From NCBI GenBank assembly GCA_002778195.1, contig PCDI01000001.1, positions 2,120,939 through 2,184,938 of the forward strand: a DNA stretch of 64,000 bases, written 5' to 3'. Below the pieces are notes generated by a model. The model saw only the letters and a program-made list of their open reading frames with translations. It was not told the DNA's origin and ran no database searches. The position numbers and the translations under genes are program-made. This document shows, piece after piece, positions 54,208 to 64,000 of the stretch. This stretch comes from Raffaelea ambrosiae. Lineage: Eukaryota; Ascomycota; Sordariomycetes; Ophiostomatales; Ophiostomataceae. Numbering within the stretch: position 1 is the first letter of the stretch; every line of letters begins with the position of its first letter.

Positions 54208-55235
54208 TCACTCGGCCTTTGTCTCGTCTTCGCCCTCTTCCAAATCCATGTGCGCCGTGTACGGCTCGTCCTTGCCCCATGCCTTAGCAATGAACCTATA
54301 GCTGTGTCAGCATTTTCTTCTTCTTCTTCTTCTTCTTCTGCTCGGTTCTCTCGTATCACAGGGAGGCATTCTCACTTTGTGTGACTGCCTCGTGCAGCGA
54401 GCTCGCCCTTTTGGTTGTGGAAGGTTACCGTTGTGAACGCGAGCGTCTTGCCAACTGCATGTCATTTGTCAGTGCTCAAGCCACTCCCCGTGCGCCCTCA
54501 GTACGTGAATTTGTCTCTCACTCTTGTCACAGATGGCACTGGCCTTGATGGTCTGGCCCACTGCGCCGCCGTTGCTCAGATACGTCACTGTCATATCGTC
54601 AGAGGCCGCGCAAATCCGATGGGATAAAAAAAAAAGAGTTGGGGGTCACTTGCCATTCAAATCAGTAGACACGCCGGTGGCAAACAACCCGTGGGATGCA
54701 ACCGCCAGCGACCCTCCCAGGTCAACCATGCTGGCAATGGTGCCGCCATGGAGGATCTTTAACCGGTTCTGTCCGATGACAACAGGGCACACAGCCGGTC
54801 AGTGTGTATTCGCATGCAACGAGTCACGATTAGCCAGTCCAGGGCGGTCAATCACTCACGGTGTGATGCTGGGCGATTTCGAGCTCAAAATTGACCTTGC
54901 CCGGCTCGGCATGTGTAATTTTCATCTAGCATCCAGAATCAGCCCCAGCCGCAATGCTTCACAAAGCGGTTTTCAGGTTTGACTGACATGAGGGCCGAAC
55001 ATTCTGCACGGGAACAGTCAGTAGGAAAGCTCGTAGACGCAAATCCCCACCACTGGAAGGACAAACGCACCGTGGCTCCAGACCGGACTCGTCCATGAAG
55101 TTCTTGAGCACCTAAAGAGGGAGCATCGCCAAAAACAGTCAACTATGGATGGACGCTTTTCGCTCGGGGAGATCGCAACGGCCCGGCACTTACAGCCCGC
55201 ACAAACTTGGCAGGAGACAACTTCTTTGCGGCCAT
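54208..55235 (-). CDS. PaaI/ACOT13-like hotdog-fold thioesterase, eight exons
   Basis: Eight exons: 55235-55194, 55111-55071, 55003-54988 (16 nt), 54925-54860, 54768-54654, 54587-54522, 54454-54376 and 54295-54208. They join to 170 aa without a break. Seven introns occupy about half of the locus; intron 5 has a GC donor (GCAAGT) with a CAG acceptor, the others begin GT. The core reads NRLKILHGGTIASMVDLGGS, where HGG is the hotdog helix start, then STDLNVTYLS and IGKTLAFTTVTFHNQKGELA, as in 4HBT/PaaI thioesterases. These hydrolyse acyl-CoA; human ACOT13 is a mitochondrial long-chain example. The family-typical acidic residue near VDLGGS is present. A (TTC)8 repeat lies in the last intron. Divergent from Tfb2, 664 bp apart. 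Confidence 0.9.
54315..54338. repeat. (TTC)8 microsatellite in thioesterase intron 7
   Basis: Eight perfect TTC units on the plus strand; the gene is on the minus strand, so the intron reads GAA. Confidence 0.85.
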
Positions 55236-55899
55236 GATGAAGGTGTTTTGCCAATTGGTTTGCGTCTCTCGATGCGAGCTGTCGACGTGGGATGGGCGAT
55301 GCAATCTGGCTGAGCAGTAAGATGTCCGGTCGGCTGTCTTTACCGGCTGGATCTCGCCGCTTCGCCCTTTCAGAGCGTTCTTTCTGAGTTTGGTCGGTAG
55401 GGCGGCGGCAATCAGTGGCAGCGCCATGAAGAGTGGGGCATTTGAGCTCGCTGGAATGGAATAACTACTTTGTATTTGTTCCGCCAGACCACCCCGCGCC
55501 GCGCTAGCGTCCTTTTTTAGCAAGGCAGCCGCTGCGCGGACAGCTCCAACTAGACTGATAGCAAGTTTAAGCTGCCGTTACAGCAGGCTGAGCGCTGGAT
55601 TGATATCGACCAGTCAGGCTGCGAAGAAATTTTGGCGCTTTTGCTAAACACGACTTTCTTGCTCCCCTGGCGACGCCCTTTGCTCTCGCGACCACAACCG
55701 AGCACAGCACACAACTAGGGCTGTCCTGCTCTTCTTTAATTTCTCAAGAATGAGATAGAACGGTCGTTGTATTTCCCCTGGTGTCTGTTTGCACCCAACG
55801 ACCGGCCGACAGTCCGTCTCGCCAATTGGCTCTTGGCTCGGCCTTCTTTCGACATTCCCTTCTCCTCCATCTCGACTTCACTTTTCCTCCCCCGTCACC
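55236..55899. promoter_or_regulatory. Divergent promoter region, thioesterase / Tfb2
   Basis: 664 bp between two start codons. The final 60 bp before Tfb2 are C/T-rich and end in CACC before the ATG. No coding segment was recognised. Confidence 0.45.
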
Positions 55900-57456
55900 A
55901 TGGCGGCCGCTACGGGGCCCTCCCTCACGCTCTCCGACTACCTCGAGAAGCAGCCGGGCACCAGTTTCCGCCGCTTGTACCAGCAGCCCTCGACGACCCT
56001 GGCCATCTTCCGCCGCATGCTGCCGTCCCTCGCCAAGAGTTTCGTCCGAATGATGCTCTACATGGACGGCCCCCTGCTGCTCGACACTCTCGACTTGATG
56101 ACCGTCCCCGAGGCCAAGCGCCAAAAAGACCAGGCCCTCTCAATCCTCCGCTCGCTGCACATCATCCAGATCACGCCCGCCATGCGCGACCGTCCGCAAG
56201 AAATCCTGTTGACCGCCAACTTTAAGAACTCGTTCCGGCTGGCCCTCGAGGGCGGCGGTCGCCAGAACAGCTTCGGTGTGCCCAGTGAAAAGCCCGCGTC
56301 GGCCGAGATCGACATTGCCTTTCTCGACAAGTTTGCCCGTCGGAAGTGGGAGGACATTCTGCACTACGTCGTTAACAGCGTCGGCCTCCCGTCGTCGGCT
56401 CACGATTCGTTTGGGCCCAAGAACACCGTCAAGGAGCTGCTGCTGGCCGGCAAGCTGGTGGAATCGCGCTCGGGCATGTCGGGCGGCATCGGCATCACGC
56501 AGATGGGCTTCACGTTCCTACTGCAGCAGGCCAACGCCCAGGTCTGGACCCTGCTGCTGCAGTGGCTGGAAGCCGTGGACCAAAGCGGCGGTGGCGGCGG
56601 CGGTAGCACCAGCCACGGCCATGGACACGGGCACGGACACAGCAACGGTGCAGCCACTGTGGACAGCGTCGAGATGCTGAGCTTTCTCTTCATGCTGTCG
56701 ACGCTGGAGCTGGGTCGCGCCTATGACACCAACGCGCTGACTGAACCGCGCCGCAACATGCTGCCCTCGCTCATGGACTTTGGCCTCATCTACATTCCCC
56801 CCCACGAGCGGTCCTCCCAGTACTTCCCCACGCGTCTGGCCACGACGCTGACCAGCAGTGGGGCGGCAGCTCTGCGGAGCGTCAGCTCTGGTTTTGCTGC
56901 CGCCACGGCCAACGGCGCCGCCGCCGCGGCCGGGCTTCCTGGCGTTGGGAGTGCCGAGGCGAAGGGCAGCGTCATCCTCGAGACCAACTTCCGGCTGTAC
57001 GCCTACACGACGTCCCCCCTGCAGATTGCCGTCCTGGCCCTTTTCGCCAAGCTGACCCAGCGCTTCCCGGGCATGGTGGCCGGCAAGCTGACGCGTGACT
57101 CCATCCGGCGGGCCATCTCGTACGGCATCACGTCGGACCAGATCATCAGCTATCTGGCAGCCAATGCGCATGAGCAGATGCACAAGTACGCGGCGGCAAA
57201 TCACCGCCCTGTGCTGCCGCCCACGGTAGTCGACCAGATCCGGCTGTGGGAGCTGGAGAACGAGCGCATGAAGTCGCACAAGGGCTTTCTATTCAGGGAC
57301 TTTGACAGTGCCCGTGAGTACGAGATGTTGGCGCAGTATGCCGACGAGATTGGCGTGCTGATCTATCGGAACGACCGCCGACGGTACTTTTTCGTCACCA
57401 AGCACGAGCAGCTGGTGACGTACCTGAAGGCACGGCGGAAGGCGGACAAGGAGTAG
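55900..57456 (+). CDS. tfb2: TFIIH core subunit Tfb2 (p52 homologue)
   Basis: Single exon of 518 aa, close to the length expected of fungal Tfb2. Start context GTCACCATGG is strong; an upstream in-frame ATG would add 37 unlike residues. The N-terminal helical region (LSDYLEKQPGTSFRRLYQQP, AIFRRMLPSLAKSFVRMM) and the middle (RKWEDILHYVVNSVG) are family-typical. The C-terminal clutch region (QIIRLWELEN-type helix, here VVDQIRLWELENERM, then GFLFRDFDSAREYEMLAQYA and RRYFFVTKHEQ) matches the segment that binds Tfb5. Tfb2 anchors the XPB/Ssl2 helicase in TFIIH for transcription initiation and nucleotide excision repair in the nucleus. A Gly/His-rich insertion at residues 229-250 sits in a probable surface loop. 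Confidence 0.96.
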   Translation: MAAATGPSLTLSDYLEKQPGTSFRRLYQQPSTTLAIFRRMLPSLAKSFVRMMLYMDGPLLLDTLDLMTVPEAKRQKDQALSILRSLHIIQITPAMRDRPQEILLTANFKNSFRLALEGGGRQNSFGVPSEKPASAEIDIAFLDKFARRKWEDILHYVVNSVGLPSSAHDSFGPKNTVKELLLAGKLVESRSGMSGGIGITQMGFTFLLQQANAQVWTLLLQWLEAVDQSGGGGGGSTSHGHGHGHGHSNGAATVDSVEMLSFLFMLSTLELGRAYDTNALTEPRRNMLPSLMDFGLIYIPPHERSSQYFPTRLATTLTSSGAAALRSVSSGFAAATANGAAAAAGLPGVGSAEAKGSVILETNFRLYAYTTSPLQIAVLALFAKLTQRFPGMVAGKLTRDSIRRAISYGITSDQIISYLAANAHEQMHKYAAANHRPVLPPTVVDQIRLWELENERMKSHKGFLFRDFDSAREYEMLAQYADEIGVLIYRNDRRRYFFVTKHEQLVTYLKARRKADKE

Positions 57457-58180
57457 GGAGCACTATTGAGCGATATTTCTGTTTTTGGGGGGGTTTCTCT
57501 TGTTTAGAGAATACGATACGGCGTGAGCGTGTCATTGCTCCCATTTGGCTATCTGATATACCAACGACATTTACTTAGGAGTTTTCCAGGGATGGTTTCA
57601 TAGGACGGACATGGGGGAAAAAATGTAGAGCGGCTAGGTATGAACATGGATTGATTTTCTGATTTATTTTCTCCTTCGACAAATCTGGCGTTTGTAGTCC
57701 ACGACTTGCCTTGTTAGTGTCGTGTCCAAATTAGGAAGGCACGCGGCGGCCGACATGCCCATCGCTCTTTCCTCCGCTGCCTCGTCACAGTATCAACACT
57801 ACACCAGCACTAACATTCGTCCAATCTTTGACGTAAATAGCCGCACGCGTCATTTCGTCATTCTCTGTTGGCCCTAATACGGTAGCTTTTTGCGTCCCAG
57901 ATGAGCGCCCGATGTCCTCAAGCAAGTTACAAGCCGCCGTGATTCTCGCCAGACACACCATACATTGTTCAGGTGCGTGTGTTTCTGATGTCCTTTGACA
58001 GATATCATCATTTTCTGTCCAGGTGTACAACTCCCGCAACTTTTGCTGTTGACGCCAATTTCAAAATAATCTGGACATCGTATCAACCTGTTCAGTATCA
58101 GCATACAAAAGCACACAACCGCGCCCACTAGACACGCCATCTGCTCTGCCCCATCAAACGCTTTGCAAAGACTAAGCGAT
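57457..58180. other. Intergenic between Tfb2 and hypothetical gene
   Basis: About 720 bp, both genes on the plus strand, holding the Tfb2 3' end and the next promoter. No feature recognised. Confidence 0.5.
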
Positions 58181-59509
58181 ATGTACAACTTCCTCAACGC
58201 CCCGAACAAGGCGGGCCATCGCCGAGATGCCTCGATCAGCCGCATTCCCGTGAGCCGCAGTACTCCCACCATTCACGTCGATCGCCGGATACCAAAAGAC
58301 AACGGTCCACGCATTGGTTCGACGCCACGGTGGAGCAATGACTGGGAAGATGATGCTTCGGAGCACACACAAGCCGACCTCGAACACGAGGAATGTAGCC
58401 AAGGATGTGCTCGCAAAGACCCGCCCGTGCAATACGCCCCCAACAGTGTGTTCTCTGATGCAATCGAGTCCTCCATGCCCGGCCATCTCGAACGGAAGCG
58501 AAGGGCTGCCTTCTCGTCCAACACTAGCCTGGCTAGAAATACGCCATCCGAGGCCTCCTCTGCTGCAACCACAATTTTACGCCAACCACCTACATACGCC
58601 TCTAGGGTGTCTAGTGGCATATCGCTACCAGGCCGCACTGCAGCGTTGCCAAGGAGCAGGACCCATGGAACAATAGATGAGTTGTCTGCGTACGCGCCCT
58701 CTCCTCGTGCCCGGCAGATTGAGGAAGAAGAGGATGCGGATGTGACCCCTCGACCACGACAACCCTCTCCCCGGCAGAGCCTTGACGATGGCCGCATATA
58801 CGAGGCACATTCGTCCACGTGGTGGGCCGGCCGCTTTGCTGGACTGCGTGACCGTTTCATGGACGACCTTTTGCAGCCCGAAAACATGAAGGTCGTCATT
58901 GCAGCCCACTCGTCCACAGGGCGGGCCAAGATGTTGCAGTCGGCAGCATCGTCGGCGCCCCTTGCATCAGCAGGACCCAGCCTGCGTGAACTCACACGGT
59001 CCCTTCCACCAGCCTATGCTTTCGACTCGGATTATGCATCGCTGACCGAAGCTGACCCGGCAGCTTTCTCGCGCAGGCCGGCATCTCAGGCTATGCAGGA
59101 CTTGCAGGCCAAGAAAGCCCATGAGGCCCTCCAAAAAAAGGCCGACCATCTACTGGATGACAATACGCGCTACTGGCGCATCTTTGCCCATCTAGACGGT
59201 CTGTGTGCCACCGAGGAGGCACGCACGAGTCTGATTGAATTCCAGAACGAGTTTCCGTCGCCGAACACGTCCCCCAAGAAGAAGGCACCGCCGGCAAGAA
59301 AGCCCATGGGCACAGATGGGGGAATGGGGGACAAACAAAGCCGGAAGCACATTCTTTCTGGCGACATTGGGTTTGTTTCTCGTCTCCTCAATAGTGATGG
59401 AGGCAAACCCCATGTCAAAAGCAGCATGCTTCGAAGGGTGGCAACAGCTGGATCGGTTGCTGTAAGGGGCAAGGGAACTGGCAAGACTGACCAAGCGAGC
59501 ATGTACTGA
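58181..59509 (+). CDS. Hypothetical fungal protein, largely disordered
   Basis: Single exon, 442 aa from the first ATG (MYNFLNAPNKAG). The first half is Ser/Pro/Arg-rich and predicted disordered. Two short regions look conserved: WWAGRFAGLRDRFMDDLL near residue 215, and a helical stretch from LQAKKAHEALQKKADHLL through ARTSLIEFQNEF. The C-terminus is basic (KKKAPPARKP). There is no membrane segment or signal peptide. I recall uncharacterised proteins of this design in Sordariomycetes and related classes, but assign no function. Poly-Glu and Ser-Pro motifs suggest a regulatory or scaffold role, which is only inference. Confidence 0.75.
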   Translation: MYNFLNAPNKAGHRRDASISRIPVSRSTPTIHVDRRIPKDNGPRIGSTPRWSNDWEDDASEHTQADLEHEECSQGCARKDPPVQYAPNSVFSDAIESSMPGHLERKRRAAFSSNTSLARNTPSEASSAATTILRQPPTYASRVSSGISLPGRTAALPRSRTHGTIDELSAYAPSPRARQIEEEEDADVTPRPRQPSPRQSLDDGRIYEAHSSTWWAGRFAGLRDRFMDDLLQPENMKVVIAAHSSTGRAKMLQSAASSAPLASAGPSLRELTRSLPPAYAFDSDYASLTEADPAAFSRRPASQAMQDLQAKKAHEALQKKADHLLDDNTRYWRIFAHLDGLCATEEARTSLIEFQNEFPSPNTSPKKKAPPARKPMGTDGGMGDKQSRKHILSGDIGFVSRLLNSDGGKPHVKSSMLRRVATAGSVAVRGKGTGKTDQASMY

Positions 59510-60105
59510 TTAGTGTATGTAGTTGGTTTGGTAAAGTGCATTAATATGGTGGAATTGTGTGTCAAGGTAAAGTTTGGCATATTAAACCCAAATTCATTCT
59601 AGTAGTAAAATGTACGAAAAAGGCAGAAAAATCCAACAATTGTTTGGAGAAAGCAAAAACCATGCAATTTCAAAATGGAATCGTTTATTCTAAACAGTAA
59701 ATCATACAGTGAGTTCATTACCAGAAGATCGGGAGCCAGAGCCAGCGGCAATTGACGTAGAATTCCATTAAACCTGCGTCCAAAACGTGAAGCATTACCA
59801 CGACCCACAACGAGATGCTCAGGGTGGGATGCGCCCACCAACACCCACGGATATCCACCTATGCCCACGCAACCTTGCTGACCGGTAGATCCTGCTGTGC
59901 CTAGACGTACGGTTGTGATAAGAATATCCTGAGAGATAGACAGGGTACTTGCCAACCCGATAGCATGCTCATTTGAAGATTGCCGGGAGCATCGTCTTCT
60001 CCGTGATTGGAATATCAATGTCGGATATGTGACAAAAACGGTCTTGTGGGGATTTTCCTTTTGGCACAGTTGCTCGACAACCGTAGCCAGCACCACGCGC
60101 ACTGA
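59510..60105. other. Convergent intergenic region
   Basis: About 600 bp between the 3' ends of the hypothetical and UNC93-like genes. A minus-strand open frame of about 167 codons (60102-59599, no ATG at its start) is present but has no motif and I do not call it. Confidence 0.45.
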
Positions 60106-61902
60106 TTAGCTCTTCTGTTGCCGGGCCTTCTCTTCGGCCAGCTCCTCGCCCTCCATCTCCAAGTCCACGCCGACACCCAAGCCCCCCTGGGCGCCGCCGG
60201 CACCGACCATCACCGCCGTCGTTTCGGGGACGATGCTGGTGTCGGTCACCCGCTTCAGCACGAGCGGCAGCATGACAAGCAGGGCACCCGCGGTGAGACC
60301 CCAATACGAGGCATACATGGTCACGTACGACTTTTTCTGCGCATCGAGCGCAGCAACAATGGCGCTGCCCGTGGCACCAAATACCTTGTAGAAGGCGCCG
60401 TACATGCTCAGGACCAGCGGGTCGTTGCTGAGCGTGCCCATGATCCAGTAGGCATAGCACTGCCAGGCGCCGTCGAGGAAGCCGTAGAAAAAGTACAGCG
60501 CAATGTAGCCGCCCGCGGTGCCCGAGTCCGTGACGTCCATGGGCTTCGCAAGAGGGACATCGCGGTGCGAGCGGCGGAGCGGCCAGATGCCGCCGATGAG
60601 GACCGCGTTGAACATGACAAACATGATGATCCAGCCCTGGGGGTGGTCAGCGCACGGTTACCAAAAAAGGATACCGAGAAACTAGGATGGGGAGTAGAGA
60701 AAGAACGTACCAAAATCGCACGTGTCCGTCGGGGAAACCACTTGACGTCCAGGAAGACACCCAGGACACCGGCCGAGACCATCTGCGCCACGTTGTACCA
60801 GATAGCATTGAACGACCGCGTCCGCACGTCGAAGAAATAGCTGTTGTAGTCGTTGCTCTGGTAGATGCCGTACCACAGACCGGCAAACGAGTACGGAAAG
60901 AACAGAATGATCCAGGGGTCGATGCGGATGCACTTGTACACGTTCTGGAGCTCCTGCCACATGCTCGCGTGCTTGGCCACGTAGACCTTGGTGCCGTCGT
61001 CGCGAACCACCTGGCTCGGGTGCACCAGAAGCAGGGCCACCACGCTGCCGCACAGCATGAGCACAAAGAGGGCAATGTACGTGCCGTCGTTGACACTGCC
61101 GCTGGAGACGTTGGACCAGTTCTGGGCAGTCGGCACAATCGAGCCAATGACGGCGCCTAGGCGACAAGTCAGCGACAGGCCCGCTGCAAGCCCGTCTTCA
61201 TAGGACGGAACGCACCTGTTGACCAAATCACCCAGAAGAGACTGATGTAGCGGCCCTTTTGGTCTTCGGTGGGGTAGGACATCAACATGGTGCCTTCGGC
61301 CGTCCTGCAGGAAGCTCTGTGTCAGCCAAAAAATGGTTGATGAACGACGCAACGACAGGACAGAAATGAACACACCACAGGAAGGCTGCTGAGAAACCGC
61401 ACATGGCGCCGGCAAAAAGCACAAAACCGTCGTTCTTGGTGTGGTTGAAGCACCAGAACGAGGCTGCATACAAGGCATAGCCGATGCCGCCGAGAGCCAG
61501 CGTGATCTTGGGGCCCAGGTAGTTGCACACGGAGCCGGAAATCAGACCCAGGCCGGCAAAGATGGAGTAGAGGACAATATTGGCGCGGTCGGATGTGGTG
61601 GCATCGACCTGGCCGCCGCCACCAAGAGACGCAATGACATTGAACATGCCTGCCAATGGGAATTAGCCAATGCTTGCCCCCCGTTTGTCTTGTTGGTGGC
61701 CGCTCTTACCAACAACTAAGAAGCAGACGAAGCCGATCATGATCGTCTGAGCCAGCGGCGACCGGTAGGCCGGCAGTGTGATCGGACCAATCTTGTAACC
61801 GCGGGCTGCCTTTTCTGTATGGCCGCGGGCCAGGCTCCCCGTCTCGGCGACGGCACCGTCAGCAGGGGCCATCTTCTCCTCAGCCTGGTTCGTAGTGTCC
61901 AT
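60106..61902 (-). CDS. UNC93-like MFS transporter
   Basis: Five exons: 61902-61710, 61649-61376, 61304-61216, 61156-60711 and 60636-60106, with introns of 60, 71, 59 and 74 bp (donors GTAAGA, GTGTGT, GTGCGT, GTACGT). The product is 510 aa. The N-terminal 35 residues are hydrophilic. UNC93-family features are LGPKITLALGGIGYALYAAS, the helix-4 segment AFLWTAEGTMLMSYP with TEDQKGRYISLFW, SNDYNSYFFDVRTRSFNAIW, and SGTAGGYIALYFFYGFLDGA. About eleven to twelve membrane segments are visible. Fungal members are plasma-membrane carriers or regulators of unknown substrate. The acidic C-terminus ends EKARQQKS. Convergent with the 58181 gene. Confidence 0.9.
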
Positions 61903-62678
61903 GGTGGCCCAGATGAAAGTGGATCGGCGACAAGCAGTCAGGTTGACTTCCGCTAGGCAAAGCTTGATCTTGTCCAAGGACTGGATGAGCAACAAAGAGA
62001 ACCGAGATTCTCGAGAGACATCATGCCTTGGGATGGCAGCAATATAACAAAACGATCCAGGCCCGAGATGCGTCTGTGGCGGTCAAACTACCGTTGCCTG
62101 CGGTCACATCGAGATAATACCCACAGCAAGAACGGCTCGTCCAGACAGCCAATGGGAAAGCTTCAACGTCGATGCATCAGGGGCAAGATAGCAGACACGG
62201 AGTGGAGACCCGAATCAACCGTTTGGCTCGTGGCTAATTGACGAGCACACAGAACACACTGCTGGGAATGTGGGTACCCTTGCGTGGGACGCTGTCTTGA
62301 TTCTTCACAAACTAGACTGAAGATAGCGGTTCTTGGTTCTGCCTTTGTCCATGGCATTTTATTCCCAGAACTAAGCAGCTTAGCCTCTTCTGTGGTGCCA
62401 TTGCCCACGCAGCATCCCACACAAGCGTAAACCCACTTTTAGCTGCAGAAATTCAAACCAGGATGTACGACTTTTTTTGTTGTCTGGGTCGTTACCAACC
62501 TGCCGGAACCCAATGAATCCATAGTACGGTACGCAGGGTGGGATTGATTGTTAGCAAACCCTAGTCTCAATAAGACATCTATCCATATACACAGGCTACT
62601 GGGTGTGGCGGTCGTCCTGATTCACCCGTGTCCTGGACCCTTTGCAGGGACGAGTTGGGTGTGTGCAGATTCCAAAAA
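61903..62678. promoter_or_regulatory. Divergent intergenic region, UNC93-like / oxidoreductase
   Basis: About 780 bp holding both promoters. No coding segment was recognised; short minus-strand frames are unsupported. Confidence 0.45.
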
Positions 62679-63842
62679 ATGGCAACGGCAACGGCATCAA
62701 TACCAGCCGAGCCTGGCAGCCCCAAGACCAGGGTCATCCTCATCGGTGCCCAGCACCCGCACTTTTACGTCCGCGGCGGCATCCTCAAAAAGCGCGATGA
62801 TGTCGAGCTCGTGGGCTTCTGGGAGGCCGACGAGAAGCTCGCCGACAAGGTGGCCGAGCGCCTGCAGGTGGTCAAGTTTCCGTCTGAAGAGGCGCTGCTC
62901 CGGGAAGACTTTGACGTGGCCTTTGTCCACACGCTCGACTCGGACAACCCGCGCCTGGCCCGGGCCGCTGCCGCGGCCGGCGCCAAGGGCCTGCTGCTCG
63001 AGAAGCCCGGCGCCACGCACCCCAAGCATATCTACGCCCTGGTCGAGGACCTCCGGCAATACCAGCCGCACCTCGCCGCCGTCGAATGGGGCTGGGAGAT
63101 GCACTACGCCGAGGTGATGGACGTCGTGCGGGACCTGGTCCGGCAGAGCACGCTGGGCCAGATCACCACGTCGCACTGGCACGGCGGCACCCCCTCGGGC
63201 GGCGGCATGGAGCTGTGGCAGAGGCAGAAAGACACGCTCGGCGGGTTCCTGTACATGGACGGCACCCACACGATCGAGGCCATTGTCGACACCTTTGGCC
63301 TGCCGCAGCGCGCCTGCGCCAGCATCCGCCAGCTGCCGCTCGCCCACGACACCCATCCCATCGTGAGCTGCTGGTACGACATGGACACGGACATGCTCCC
63401 GGCGACGACCGAATTCGCCGTCGGCTCCCTCCCCTACGAGGACATTGGCAGCGTCATCCTGGAGTACCCGACGCACAATGTGGTGGCCGACTTCACGGCG
63501 TGGGAGCCCACCGACTGGTGTGTCGACTGGGGCATCCATATCTACGGCACCAACGGTGCCTTCCACGGCGTGCTCAACCCGCCGGCTGGAGAGGTGGTCT
63601 TGCGGAAGGCACACGGAGGGTACGACGCCGGCAAGACCGCACTACGGACGGAGTTGCCAGCCGGTGTGACGAACCAGGTCGGCTACTACACGAGGCAGAT
63701 CGACCTCTTCCTGAAGCGGGTGCGGAGCGGTGGGGCGGAACAGACGGAAAGTGCAGGCGTGGAAGTGCAGGTGAAGATTATGAAGGTGGTGGAGGCAATC
63801 TATGAATCGGCAGCGAAAGGGAAGTTTGTCGACATACAGTAG
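62679..63842 (+). CDS. Gfo/Idh/MocA family NAD(P)-dependent oxidoreductase
   Basis: Single exon, 387 aa from ATG in the context CAAAAAATGG; a longer in-frame start adds only 17 residues. The N-terminal Rossmann domain begins VILIGAQHPHFYVRGGI, a variant of the usual glycine-rich loop, followed by LVGFWEADEKLADKVAERL. The hallmark EKP appears as LLLEKPGATHPK near residue 108. The C-terminal alpha/beta domain contains HWHGGTPSGGGMELWQR and LYMDGTHTIEAIVDTFG with a likely catalytic His. These enzymes oxidise or reduce sugars, inositol or related polyols with NAD(P); the substrate is unknown. The length is typical. The gene ends about 160 bp from the window edge. Confidence 0.9.
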   Translation: MATATASIPAEPGSPKTRVILIGAQHPHFYVRGGILKKRDDVELVGFWEADEKLADKVAERLQVVKFPSEEALLREDFDVAFVHTLDSDNPRLARAAAAAGAKGLLLEKPGATHPKHIYALVEDLRQYQPHLAAVEWGWEMHYAEVMDVVRDLVRQSTLGQITTSHWHGGTPSGGGMELWQRQKDTLGGFLYMDGTHTIEAIVDTFGLPQRACASIRQLPLAHDTHPIVSCWYDMDTDMLPATTEFAVGSLPYEDIGSVILEYPTHNVVADFTAWEPTDWCVDWGIHIYGTNGAFHGVLNPPAGEVVLRKAHGGYDAGKTALRTELPAGVTNQVGYYTRQIDLFLKRVRSGGAEQTESAGVEVQVKIMKVVEAIYESAAKGKFVDIQ

Positions 63843-64000
63843 TAGGAGGGATAAGCAATTCATGCATGGCCTTGAGATGGGCTGGGGACCAGAAGCATGG
63901 GAAGCAAAACAGCAAAAATGTAAATTACAATTGGATGGCATATAGCATCGTCTGGGACGGGTACCGAAACGCATTTACAGGAATTCAAAGACATGTACAA

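Noticed and set aside
59599..60102. Minus-strand open frame downstream of the UNC93-like gene
   Set aside because: Starts without ATG and overlaps the probable 3' UTR of the neighbouring gene; no motif.

Overview
This is nuclear DNA from a filamentous ascomycete (Pezizomycotina; a Sordariomycetes-like fungus is my best guess, not proven). The reasons are GC-rich genes cut by short GT-AG introns (mostly 44-161 bp) with CTAAC/CTGAC-type branch sites, two Zn2Cys6 regulators, a rhodopsin-domain (PTH11-like) receptor, a LysM protein, a lone CDH-type cytochrome, a DUF5672 protein and many APC/MFS/MATE carriers. Exon structures were built by hand from splice signals, reading frame and family resemblance; nothing was aligned to a database.

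Layout. 0.1-2 kb: a dimeric A/B barrel protein and an atypical SDR, divergently transcribed. 4.1-5.1 kb: a DUF5672 type II membrane protein. 5.1-12.9 kb: gene-poor, with only a tRNA-Lys(CUU). 12.9-20.8 kb: MATE exporter, rhodopsin-domain receptor, amino-acid/choline-type permease. 21-24 kb: a frame-disrupted LysM gene, the 3' part of an unrecognised gene and an uncharacterised conserved-looking protein. 26-38.6 kb: DHA2-type MFS carrier (a 35-N assembly gap lies in one intron), TDP2-like phosphodiesterase, GPI-anchored 5'-nucleotidase, FAD monooxygenase and a second MFS carrier. 42-51.4 kb: a 1303-residue Zn2Cys6 regulator, a secreted CDH-like cytochrome and a second Zn2Cys6 regulator whose zinc cluster is split by tiny exons. 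52.7-63.8 kb: multi-pass membrane protein, eight-exon hotdog thioesterase, TFIIH subunit Tfb2, a hypothetical protein, an UNC93-like carrier and a Gfo/Idh/MocA oxidoreductase.

How the genes relate. No backbone enzyme (PKS, NRPS, terpene cyclase) is present, so I do not call a biosynthetic cluster, although transporters, an FAD monooxygenase and regulators sit near each other and the Dabb/SDR pair could be the edge of a cluster to the left. The interval from 54 to 60 kb holds housekeeping-type genes (thioesterase, Tfb2). The most unusual points are gene-structural: a GC-AG intron, exons of 16, 17 and 29 nt, a LysM gene with two frame breaks (one at a 12-nt homopolymer), an unrecognised gene remnant, and many long poly(C)/poly(G) runs, one of which borders the assembly gap. 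I found no convincing new biological system.
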